Positions 1-6,471 of a DNA stretch of 7,438 bases are shown here, piece after piece. Source of the DNA: Gammaproteobacteria bacterium (GTDB lineage Bacteria > Pseudomonadota > Gammaproteobacteria > Pseudomonadales > Pseudohongiellaceae); contig DORE01000161.1 of the NCBI GenBank assembly GCA_003514305.1, positions 1 through 7,438 on the forward strand, in the 5' to 3' direction. How positions within the stretch are numbered: position 1 is the stretch's first letter; each line of letters starts with the position of its first letter. Made by a program: the position numbers and the translations under genes. The notes beneath the pieces were generated by a model, which made no database searches, had not been told where the DNA came from, and saw only the letters and a program-made list of their open reading frames with translations.

Positions 1-2189
1 AGACGGATCAAATCGTTCAACAGCATCTTCTGCTCGTCCTGCATCAGTGCTGTGGACAGATAGGTGCCTCCTAGATGATCAATCGTGCCGGGCGAGAAAA
101 TTATGAAAAAATTGGGCTGCATATTATCCCAGCGCACACTGCGGAAGTTGCTTACCTTGGCAGTTACGGTTTGCTGATTGATTTCGAATTCAAGCCGATC
201 ACCAAGACTGAGGTTAAGCCATTCAGCATAATCCTGCTCGATGGAGACATAGCCCGCCTCAGGATTTTCATCCCACCATTCGCCCGCTGTTATCAGGTTT
301 TCCGGAGGAACTTCGTCTGCCCAAGTGACCTGGCGTCGACTCAAACGTCCTCGTACCCTGCGCCCTTCATCTGATGCCTCATCCAGTTCAGCCCTCGCGT
401 TCTGCTCCAATGCGATGCCTGTTTCTGAAGTAAGGTCGGTGTCCTCTAGATTGGCACTTTCTGTGAGATTACCCTGATTTTCATCATCAAGACTGCCTTG
501 CGGGTTGGGCTCATTGCCATTAATCCCCGTCACGCGGGCACTGATCAGCGGATAAAACGCATTTTTCTGAATGCCATTGCTGTCGAAAAAAGCCTGAATA
601 CCTGCAATCTGATCGCGGGCAATATTCATCATGAAGTGATTTGGGGTGTCTTCGGGCAGCTGCGCCTGCCATTCGTCGATCAGATCGGTGCGTAGCAAAG
701 TCAAGATCAACAAGGACATAATCGTGATGGAAAAGACCATGACCTGCAAAACATTCTGACTGCGCCTACGACGCGCTGCTGTCATGGCCAGCTTCCACGC
801 ATTACCCGCTTTCATGCCGGCAGAACCACCGGATCGCAGAAATACATAAGAAACAACAGACAGCAACAGAGCAATCCCCGCAACGGAGCTGACCAGCATC
901 AAGGTCAGCATCAGATCCTGACTGTACCAGTACACAAGAAGGACCGTCCCGAGCAGACCGAAGGCATAGGGTAGCTTGTCACTAATTTTCTGCTGACTCA
1001 TGTCCTTGCGTAGAACTCGAAGCGGCGGAGTTTCTCTCAGTGCAAGCAACGGCGGTAAGGCAAAGGCAAGCAGGCAGATCAGTGCGGTCAATGCACCAAT
1101 AACATAGGGCTCAATGCCAGGCTCTGGCAAGGCGACTTGCATCACGGATTCCAAAACATGCAATATGCCTTGGTGAACAACCCAGCCAACCGCCCAGCCG
1201 CTAATCACGGCGAAAGAAGCAAGTACTAGCTGCACTATCAGGTAAATAACGGAAATCTGGGATGAAGTGCAGCCTAGCGTCTTTAATATAGCAACGTAAT
1301 CGAAGTGGCGCTCGCTGTAGCGTTTTGCAGTCAGGGCTATTGCCACACCCGCCAGAACTACGGCAAAAAGAGAACCCAAAAGCAGAAAGCTTTCAGCCCG
1401 GTTGAGCGCGTCAGCAACTTCCTGACTTTCGTCACGTACGTCCCGCATATAGAAGCGACCGCGCCAGTCTTCCTGGGCGCGAAACCAGGTTTCGAATTCA
1501 TCCAGATCAGAACGTTGATCACTGGCAAACAGGTACCGATAGCTCACTCTGCTGCCCAGTTGCACTACATTAGTCGCCGCGACATCCCCCATATTAAGCA
1601 TCAATCGAGGACCAGCGTTGTCAACCAGACTACCACCGGCACGATCCGGCTCTGTGATGATGATTTGACTGACGGTAAGTTCCGCCTCACCAACAAAGAC
1701 AGATTCACCAACTTCTATATCGAGAGCCGGTAGCGCACGGGCTTCAAGCCACACTTCTCCGGGCGGCGGTCCACTCGCGATGGGGCGCCCTCGACTGAAA
1801 GCCTCTTTGGTAATAATCACCTCTCCGCGCAGCGGATATGAGTCCGTAACCGCCTTCACTGCTACCAGCAGGCTTCCCGAGTCAGAAAAAGCCATTGAGA
1901 CAAAGGATAATGTTTGGGCAGTACGCAAACCCCGGGACTGACCTTCTGCCAACACCGACTCAGGAAGCTCTCCACGGCCACTGACAATACGATCAGCTGC
2001 AAGCATATTTGCTGATTCTAGCAGAAGAGCCCGCTCAAGCCGGTCGGTGAATAAAGCGATTCCAGTGACGGAAGTCACTGCCATTACAAGCGCAATGAAT
2101 AACAACCGCAATTCCCCTCCCTGCCAATCGCGCCAGAGTAACCTGAGCGCGACTTTCAGAAGGTTGAGATTAATCCAGCCTGCCGGCAT
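1..2189 (-). CDS. ybbP: FtsX-like ABC transporter permease YbbP, C-terminus cut by window edge
   Basis: The minus-strand frame is open without a stop from 2189 to the left edge, giving 729 residues. By recalled comparison with E. coli YbbP (about 800 residues), roughly the last 150 are missing. Visible order: short cytoplasmic N-terminus, membrane helix near residues 28-47, large periplasmic domain to about 260, then helices near 268-290, 311-335 and 360-385 with the FtsX-family stretch AILKTLG near 300, a helical pair at about 410-455, another helix near 480-502, and a second periplasmic domain that runs to the edge. Stretches such as GPRLMLNMGDV (about 195) and QPNFFIIF (about 690) match YbbP. 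The protein should pair with the YbbA ATPase just upstream in an inner-membrane ABC complex of the MacB/LolCE fold class; its substrate is not established. ATG at 2189 is chosen because the N-terminus then matches the family; a TTG at 2216 has the better ribosome binding site. Residues about 560-605 form an acidic insertion. Confidence 0.93.
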   Translation of the reverse strand, partial: MPAGWINLNLLKVALRLLWRDWQGGELRLLFIALVMAVTSVTGIALFTDRLERALLLESANMLAADRIVSGRGELPESVLAEGQSRGLRTAQTLSFVSMAFSDSGSLLVAVKAVTDSYPLRGEVIITKEAFSRGRPIASGPPPGEVWLEARALPALDIEVGESVFVGEAELTVSQIIITEPDRAGGSLVDNAGPRLMLNMGDVAATNVVQLGSRVSYRYLFASDQRSDLDEFETWFRAQEDWRGRFYMRDVRDESQEVADALNRAESFLLLGSLFAVVLAGVAIALTAKRYSERHFDYVAILKTLGCTSSQISVIYLIVQLVLASFAVISGWAVGWVVHQGILHVLESVMQVALPEPGIEPYVIGALTALICLLAFALPPLLALRETPPLRVLRKDMSQQKISDKLPYAFGLLGTVLLVYWYSQDLMLTLMLVSSVAGIALLLSVVSYVFLRSGGSAGMKAGNAWKLAMTAARRRRSQNVLQVMVFSITIMSLLILTLLRTDLIDEWQAQLPEDTPNHFMMNIARDQIAGIQAFFDSNGIQKNAFYPLISARVTGINGNEPNPQGSLDDENQGNLTESANLEDTDLTSETGIALEQNARAELDEASDEGRRVRGRLSRRQVTWADEVPPENLITAGEWWDENPEAGYVSIEQDYAEWLNLSLGDRLEFEINQQTVTAKVSNFRSVRWDNMQPNFFIIFSPGTIDHLGGTYLSTALMQDEQKMLLNDLIR

Positions 2190-2208
2190 CGGGTCTGACA
2201 GGCGATTT

Positions 2209-2904
2209 TCAGGCAACGACCCTCTCCCCTTCGGTGGGACCTGTATCCGAAGCAATCTCTCCCGCCACTAGCTTAATGGTTCTGCCACAACGCTCAGCGA
2301 GTTTCACATCATGCGTCACTAACACAAGGGTTGTAGAAAACTCACGGTTAAGATCAAAAAGTAATTCAACCACCCGTTCGCCAGTCGCCGTATCCAGATT
2401 ACCTGTCGGCTCATCAGCGAACAAAATCCTCGCCTGAGTCGCGAATGCCCGAGCGATGGCAACCCGCTGCTGTTCACCACCGGACAGTTGATTGGGATAA
2501 TGATGGCAGCGCTCCTGCAGACCCACTCGCATGAGGAGCCGCTCAGCTTTTTCACGTGCCAATGAGTCGCCCTTGAGTTCAATCGGTAGCATGACGTTTT
2601 CCAGGGCCGTCAAACTGGGGAGCAGTTGAAACGATTGAAACACGAAGCCAACCAGCTGACGTCTCAGCATCGCTCTCTGCTCTTCGTCCATTGCAGAAAA
2701 ATTCTTGCCGGCAAGCAACACATCTCCGCTAGACGCGCCATCAAGTCCAGCCATGAGGCCGAGCAAAGTCGATTTACCCGAGCCTGAGGCGCCAACGATA
2801 GCAACCACTTCGCCTTCTGTTATCCGTAGGTCTATACCCTTGAGGATGGTAAGCAACCCTTCGCTAGTATCGACGCTCTGGGTGAGCCCTCGGGTCTCAA
2901 TCAT
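2209..2904 (-). CDS. ybbA: ABC transporter ATP-binding protein YbbA
   Basis: This is a complete ABC ATPase. Residue numbers here count from the upstream ATG at 2919: Walker A GASGSGKST at 43-51, Q-loop glutamine 95 in VFQSFQ, signature LSGGE at 145-149, Walker B ILFADE at 165-170 with catalytic Glu170, D-loop GNLD at 173-176 and H-loop His203. All catalytic parts are intact, and the sequence is of the LolD/MacB/YbbA type that works with FtsX-like permeases. It powers the complex with YbbP, encoded directly downstream. The start at 2904 (231 residues) is preferred because GGAG sits 9 bases upstream; the in-frame ATG at 2919 (236 residues) has no clear ribosome binding site. E. coli YbbA is about 228 residues. 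In E. coli the same pair is divergent from tesA, as here. The transported molecule is unknown. Confidence 0.95.
   Translation of the reverse strand: MIETRGLTQSVDTSEGLLTILKGIDLRITEGEVVAIVGASGSGKSTLLGLMAGLDGASSGDVLLAGKNFSAMDEEQRAMLRRQLVGFVFQSFQLLPSLTALENVMLPIELKGDSLAREKAERLLMRVGLQERCHHYPNQLSGGEQQRVAIARAFATQARILFADEPTGNLDTATGERVVELLFDLNREFSTTLVLVTHDVKLAERCGRTIKLVAGEIASDTGPTEGERVVA
2220..2229 (-). promoter_or_regulatory. Ribosome binding site inside ybbA, possible alternative ybbP start
   Basis: Reading the minus strand, GGGGAGAGGG lies in the last codons of ybbA. Its GGAG (2227-2224) is 7 bases from an in-frame TTG at 2216. That start would overlap the ybbA stop by 8 bases and add nine residues to YbbP. 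The ATG at 2189 has no comparable site, so either the TTG is used or ribosomes finishing ybbA re-initiate at the ATG. Confidence 0.4.
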
Positions 2905-2913
2905 TTGATAGTG

Positions 2914-2917
2914 CTCC
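2914..2917 (-). promoter_or_regulatory. Ribosome binding site deciding the ybbA start
   Basis: GGAG on the minus strand, 9 bases upstream of the ATG at 2904. It lies inside the first codons of the longer reading (ATG at 2919), which has only poorly matching sequence before it. This favours the shorter 231-residue YbbA. Confidence 0.55.
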
Positions 2918-2982
2918 ATTTAGACGGCGCGATTCCAAACGGCACCTTGAGAGGCAGTATCTTACTGGGAAGAGCCGTAGTC

Positions 2983-2991
2983 TGCTATATT
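2983..2991 (+). promoter_or_regulatory. Candidate extended -10 promoter for tesA
   Basis: TGC followed by TATATT forms an extended -10 element (TGn plus five of six consensus bases). The -35 region around 2962-2968 is poor, as is common for extended -10 promoters. A start near 2998 would give a leader of about 180 bases before the tesA ATG. Confidence 0.35.
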
Positions 2992-3012
2992 TAGGGCGGC
3001 ACGTTTGGGCAA
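2984..3012 (-). promoter_or_regulatory. Candidate sigma-70 promoter for ybbAP
   Basis: On the minus strand TTGCCC (3012-3007) and TATAGC (2989-2984) are separated by 17 bases, each matching four of six consensus positions. Transcription would begin near 2977, about 70 bases before ybbA. This is a pattern match only. The -10 element shares bases with the candidate tesA -10 on the other strand. Confidence 0.35.
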
Positions 3013-3164
3013 AGACGATGACTGTCTGCCAGAATTTGGTTCGCCATGCTTATACGCTGGTGCCATTCCAATAGATTAGCCGTCAGTGACCACTCTCTGC
3101 AACAAGGGAACCTGCTCGCGAGCCATTGCGAAATACCTGTTGGCAACAACAATACTGCCGATTT

Positions 3165-3168
3165 GGAG
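3165..3168 (+). promoter_or_regulatory. Ribosome binding site of tesA
   Basis: GGAG lies 10 bases before the ATG at 3179. It supports that ATG over the GTG at 3086, which would add 31 residues with no family resemblance in front of an otherwise normal signal sequence. Confidence 0.7.
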
Positions 3169-3178
3169 CTCCGTTTTC

Positions 3179-3835
3179 ATGAAAAATCTCAGGCTTACGA
3201 TTTTATCCAGACTAATAAGTTTCTCACTTACAGTAATCTTTACCGGCGTTGCATGTGGAGAACACCGACCCACAGAGAGCACGTTATTGGTTTTTGGCGA
3301 CAGCCTCAGCGCAGCTTACGGTATCGAAGAAGAAGACGGCTGGGTAAATCTTCTGGCTGAGAGATTGGCAGTAGAAAATCTGCCCTTCGTCGTCGCCAAT
3401 GCCAGCGTGAGCGGAGAAACCTCCCTCGGAGGGCTGGCAAGATTACCTGCCGCACTAGAGGAGTTCCAGCCGACTGTTGTAATCCTCGAACTTGGAGGCA
3501 ACGACGGACTTCGAGGTCTTCCGCTCAACGTATTAAAGGACAATCTCACGACAATGGTTGAAATTTGTCTAGCGGCAGATGCAGAGGTACTATTGGTTGG
3601 GATTCAGATTCCTCCAAACTACGGACCGCGCTACACAGAACCCTTTTACTCACTGTTTGGTGAGGTCGCGGAAGGCTTCAACTTACCCTTTGTCCCTTTT
3701 CTGATTGACGGTATTCCGCAACAACCACAATTGATGCAAGAGGATGGCATCCATCCAAAGGCAGAAGCGCAGTTTATGATCCTAGAAAATGTCTGGCCAG
3801 CCCTGGATCAAATGCTGCGCACGAGCGCCGAATAG
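3179..3835 (+). CDS. tesA: GDSL/SGNH arylesterase, thioesterase I / lysophospholipase TesA
   Basis: The 218-residue product is an SGNH-fold hydrolase acting on acyl esters and thioesters, with lysophospholipids and aryl esters as usual substrates of the family. All four blocks are present: FGDSLS with nucleophile Ser42, SGET with oxyanion Gly79, GGND with Asn108, and DGIHP with Asp189 and His192. Residues 1-25 form an export signal (positive MKNLR, then a hydrophobic stretch), so the enzyme should be exported across the inner membrane. The signal ends in TGVAC: Cys26 could be a lipid anchor, but Gly at -3 is a poor lipobox, and ordinary signal peptidase cleavage after Ala25 is equally possible. 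Length fits the family (E. coli TesA is 208). It is divergent from ybbAP, the conserved gammaproteobacterial setting, though no functional link between the two is known. Confidence 0.95.
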   Translation: MKNLRLTILSRLISFSLTVIFTGVACGEHRPTESTLLVFGDSLSAAYGIEEEDGWVNLLAERLAVENLPFVVANASVSGETSLGGLARLPAALEEFQPTVVILELGGNDGLRGLPLNVLKDNLTTMVEICLAADAEVLLVGIQIPPNYGPRYTEPFYSLFGEVAEGFNLPFVPFLIDGIPQQPQLMQEDGIHPKAEAQFMILENVWPALDQMLRTSAE

Positions 3836-4319
3836 CGGTTTAAGTGCAGCTCAATGTTGTCTGAGAGATCAAGCTAAAGCCTGAAGTCGCATACATTCAA
3901 CCTTGCTCACGAAAATTGATCACTAAATCGACTAGCGCGCTGCCAATGTCCTGATTGCGAAAGTATTGAAAAATGTCAATGCGTTTTAAGCAAAAGTATA
4001 CACTTGAGGCGAGCCAAGCGAGCACACCGCTATTTCCAGAGTGCTGTCTGTAAGGTCTTTTATGGATGAGAGCTAACGTTAGGCGAAAGTGTTTGCACCA
4101 CTGTCCACTTAAATGATCATACTTGGTCTCACAGTACTATGAATCACACGACTTTGCTTTTGTCCCACTACAATTAAAATTACTCAAACAATCAAATTTT
4201 TAGCCATATGGGTGATATTAATATATCGAATATTCCAAATTGGCACAGGCATCAAAGTCAACTTTCGTCTTTGAACTCTGCCGGCCGCACTCAAAGCATC
4301 ATCAGATCCGCCGTTCAGC
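3836..4319. other. 484-base gap without a convincing gene
   Basis: This region lies between the converging ends of tesA and the MFS transporter gene. No RNA gene, transposase fragment or strong terminator was recognised. It holds a 79-codon stop-free minus-strand frame (described separately), a perfect 10-base palindrome CTAACGTTAG at 4073-4082, an AT-rich stretch at about 4155-4240, and an inverted repeat CTTTGA/TCAAAG at 4269-4274 and 4291-4296 around a GC-rich loop with no T-run. A plus-strand ATG at 4208 opens a 49-codon polar frame ending at 4357 inside the transporter gene on the other strand; it has no ribosome binding site and is not called. Confidence 0.6.
3897..4136 (-). pseudogene. 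Possible decayed gene: 79-codon stop-free frame without an ATG
   Basis: After a TAG at 4139-4137 this minus-strand frame stays open for 79 codons and stops at TGA 3899-3897. It contains no ATG; the only usual alternative start is a GTG about midway, without a clear ribosome binding site. The predicted end, FRNQDIGSALVDLVINFREQ plus a final Gly, looks like the amphipathic C-terminus of a normal soluble protein, and the upstream part is rich in Arg, His and Trp. No family was recognised. A stop-free run of this length can arise by chance in a gap of this size, so this is a weak call. It could be the remnant of a gene that lost its 5' part, or part of a dispersed repeat. Confidence 0.2.
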
Positions 4320-5564
4320 CTAATCCGAGCGGTCAGGTTTCAGAAAAACGAGCATAAGTGCGGAAGCTAGATTGCAAGCCGCAATGACTAGTAAGGAGAG
4401 GTCGTAATTACCGGCGAAGTCATAATAGCTGGCCACCAGGATAGGGCCCAACGCTGACATTCCAAACGTAAAAGGCATAGCGGTCGAACGCACTGATCCC
4501 AAGTAGCGCCTGCCAAACACAGAGGCCCAAATGACTTCTTGCAAAGGCAGCAAACCGCCCCAGCCGATACCCATGAGCAAGAAACCACCATACACCCAGA
4601 AATCAAGCTGCTGACCGATGCTCCAGACAATAACAATAATGGAAATGCCGGTGACAGCTGCTCCGAGACCCGCGAGCTTTCGGGCATCGTATCGGTCGAT
4701 CATGATGCCCCAGAAGGGTTTGCTCAGAAAGGCAGGAATTGAGGCCAGGGAAATCATCGAAGAAGCCACCAGTCGAGAATAGCCGGCATCGGTCATCAAC
4801 GGAATCGTTTGGGTTAGCATGACGGTAATTGAAATCTGAAAAAGTCCGAACGCTAAGACGAGAAAATAGAAGCTGAAGGTGCGCATCGCTGCAGCACGGG
4901 TCATGGAATTATTGTAATCCCTCTGCGCGGCAGCACCTTTGCCCGCAGCGACATCTTCACTGTTGTGGCCATCGGGATGCAGGGAGTAATCTTCAGGCCG
5001 GCGGCGAACCAACAATGCTGCAGGCAAGGTCATCAGTAGTGATATCAAGCCCAGTATTTGCCATGATTGGCGCCAGCCAAAACTGTCTACAAGCATGGTT
5101 GCAACTGGCGGCAAGATAATTCCTGCGAGCGAAATGCCCATGCCAGCCAGAGCAACGGCTTTGCCGCGCTTCTCGACAAACCATTTCCCGAGCGTCACGT
5201 TAACAGATAGATTGCCAATCATCGCAGATCCTGCAGTGAGAAGCAGGCCGTTAACAAAGAGCCATTGCTCTAAATTATTAATTTTGGCAAGGCCGAACAT
5301 TGACAGAGCCAGCACCAAGGAGCCCGCAATAATGAACGGTCGGCCTCCATGTTTGTCAATTCTGGCACCAATAAGAAATCCGGTTACGGCAAAAACGAGC
5401 TGCCCAATAGAGCGGCTGGCAGTGAAATCCGCTCTGGTCCACGCAAATTCTTCAGTCATAGGTATGAGGAAAGCACCCACCACATAGTTTGCCATGCCAA
5501 CAGCGACAAACTGGGTAAAAAACCCAGCTACAACGATCCAATAGCCATAATAGATGCGCGACAT
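4320..5564 (-). CDS. Major facilitator superfamily transporter, OFA/monocarboxylate-like
   Basis: A 414-residue, 12-helix inner-membrane secondary transporter. The N-terminal YYGYWIVVAGFF opens helix 1; the loop between helices 2 and 3 carries the MFS motif A as GARIDKHGGRP (residues 66-76), and an equivalent GIMIDRYDARK appears in the second half. A hydrophilic central loop (about 187-230) begins RRRPEDYSLHPDG, a form common in OFA and monocarboxylate-type MFS proteins. An organic acid is a plausible substrate, but nothing in the sequence fixes it. ATG at 5564 is chosen because the product then begins directly before helix 1; a TTG at 5624 would add 20 residues. Neither start has a good ribosome binding site. 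It follows pdxJ on the same strand after about 150 bases containing a possible terminator and promoter, so separate control is likely. No B6-transport role should be assumed. Confidence 0.88.
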   Translation of the reverse strand: MSRIYYGYWIVVAGFFTQFVAVGMANYVVGAFLIPMTEEFAWTRADFTASRSIGQLVFAVTGFLIGARIDKHGGRPFIIAGSLVLALSMFGLAKINNLEQWLFVNGLLLTAGSAMIGNLSVNVTLGKWFVEKRGKAVALAGMGISLAGIILPPVATMLVDSFGWRQSWQILGLISLLMTLPAALLVRRRPEDYSLHPDGHNSEDVAAGKGAAAQRDYNNSMTRAAAMRTFSFYFLVLAFGLFQISITVMLTQTIPLMTDAGYSRLVASSMISLASIPAFLSKPFWGIMIDRYDARKLAGLGAAVTGISIIVIVWSIGQQLDFWVYGGFLLMGIGWGGLLPLQEVIWASVFGRRYLGSVRSTAMPFTFGMSALGPILVASYYDFAGNYDLSLLVIAACNLASALMLVFLKPDRSD

Positions 5565-5604
5565 CAGGAAACTTAAGGTTTTACCGGGAGGCGGAAAGCG
5601 GATA

Positions 5605-5633
5605 AGTCTATTCGATTGACTCAAAAGAGTAAA
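5605..5633 (-). promoter_or_regulatory. Candidate promoter for the MFS transporter gene
   Basis: On the minus strand TTTACT (5633-5628) and TAGACT (5610-5605) are 17 bases apart, each with four of six consensus matches. The position suits a start at 5564 and would lie downstream of the TTG at 5624. A weak match in AT-rich DNA. Confidence 0.25.
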
Positions 5634-5682
5634 AAGAGGCCCGATTGCTTGCTCTTAAATAAGGGTGAAACATGGCTCCATA

Positions 5683-5720
5683 CTGAAAAAAATAAACCAT
5701 AGCTTCAAAGCTGTTTTCAG
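5683..5720 (-). terminator. Possible weak terminator after pdxJ
   Basis: An inverted repeat straddles the pdxJ stop: CTGAAAA (5683-5689) and TTTTCAG (5714-5720) flank an inner AGCT/AGCT stem (5701-5704 and 5709-5712) with a 4-base loop. On the minus strand the inner stem is followed by ATTTTTTT. The stem is short and AT-rich, so termination is probably incomplete and some read-through into the transporter gene is likely. Confidence 0.35.
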
Positions 5721-6469
5721 TAATAATGAGTCTCGGACACTTCTCCTGCACAAATGGCGAGATACTCCCCGATAACAGATTCGAGCCCGTATTGAATCAA
5801 CTCAACCACGAGCGCATGTCCGATCGAAACTTCCAAGACCTGAGGAATCTGTAAGAATTTGCCAAGATTTTTGATGTCCAAATCATGACCTGCATTTACG
5901 CCAACTCCAAGCTCCTGAGCGCGCGCAGCTGTTGCCCGATAAGCCTCAAAGAACACATGTTCAGACTCTAGACCAAAGTGATGAGCAAAATCCTCAGTGT
6001 AGAGCTCAATCCGATCAGCACCCACCTGCTTCGCACTCACAACCGTTTCTGGATCAGGATCAAGAAAGATGCTGCTTCTTATCCCAGCGCTTCTCAGGTC
6101 AGCTAAAACGTTCGTCAACAGTTCTTTATTCTCTGACACGTTCCAGCCATGATCAGACGTCAGCTGGCCAGGTTCATCAGGAACAAGGGTACACTGCGCT
6201 GGCCGGACTGCCAGCACAAGCTCCATGAATTGACTCGAAGGATATCCTTCAATGTTAAACTCAACATCTGGATGAAGCTCGAGAAATCCAGCCAAATCAG
6301 AAACATCCTGCCGAGTCACGTGCCGCTCATCTGGCCGCGGGTGCACGGTAATGCCTTTTACCTTGAGATTGACAAGCTTGCCGACAAAATCGCAGAGATT
6401 GGGAAAATCCCGGCCGCGAGAATTGCGCAGTAGAGCAATTTTATTCACGTTAACACTTAACATTGTCAT
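5717..6469 (-). CDS. pdxJ: Pyridoxine 5'-phosphate synthase PdxJ, Bacteroidota-like subtype
   Basis: PdxJ is a cytoplasmic TIM-barrel enzyme that condenses 1-deoxy-D-xylulose 5-phosphate with 3-amino-2-oxopropyl phosphate to pyridoxine 5'-phosphate, the last ring-forming step of the DXP-dependent vitamin B6 pathway. The 250-residue protein shows the family landmarks: SVNVNKIALLRNSRG (5-19), GITVHPRPDERH (39-50, with His43), FNIEGYP (71-77, with Glu74), LVPDEPGQLTS (95-105), ADRIELYTE (151-159, with Glu155), NAGHDL (192-197, with His195) and SIGHAL (215-220). Asn9-Lys10 stand where E. coli PdxJ has Asp-His, and HPRPDERH, FNIEGYP and the LTS-GW stretch recall the form I know from Bacteroidota. 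ATG at 6469 is chosen from the strong ribosome binding site; a second ATG lies two codons on. The gene begins 2 bases after the hydrolase stop and is surely co-transcribed with it. The usual recO and acpS neighbours are absent. Confidence 0.95.
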   Translation of the reverse strand: MTMLSVNVNKIALLRNSRGRDFPNLCDFVGKLVNLKVKGITVHPRPDERHVTRQDVSDLAGFLELHPDVEFNIEGYPSSQFMELVLAVRPAQCTLVPDEPGQLTSDHGWNVSENKELLTNVLADLRSAGIRSSIFLDPDPETVVSAKQVGADRIELYTEDFAHHFGLESEHVFFEAYRATAARAQELGVGVNAGHDLDIKNLGKFLQIPQVLEVSIGHALVVELIQYGLESVIGEYLAICAGEVSETHYY

Positions 6470-6471
6470 CG

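Noticed and set aside
1305..1733. 142-codon plus-strand frame
   Set aside because: It lies wholly antisense to ybbP, whose minus-strand frame matches a known family throughout.
3086..3178. Upstream GTG start extending TesA by 31 residues
   Set aside because: The extension precedes a normal signal sequence and has no family resemblance; the ATG at 3179 has a GGAG at the right distance.
3076..3282. 68-codon minus-strand frame opposite the tesA 5' end
   Set aside because: It overlaps the real tesA coding strand, has no recognised family, and its plausible look in the second half is not enough to call a gene.
4072..4084. Integron attC site
   Set aside because: Only one core-like heptamer is present; no partner inverse core, integrase or cassette structure was found.
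4269..4296. Inverted repeat CTTTGA/TCAAAG as a terminator for the transporter gene
   Set aside because: The loop is 16 bases and no T-run follows on either strand.
4208..4357. 49-codon polar plus-strand frame near the transporter gene end
   Set aside because: No ribosome binding site or recognised family, and it runs antisense into the transporter coding region.
5095..5487. 130-codon plus-strand frame
   Set aside because: Antisense shadow of the MFS transporter gene, which shows clear membrane helices and motif A.
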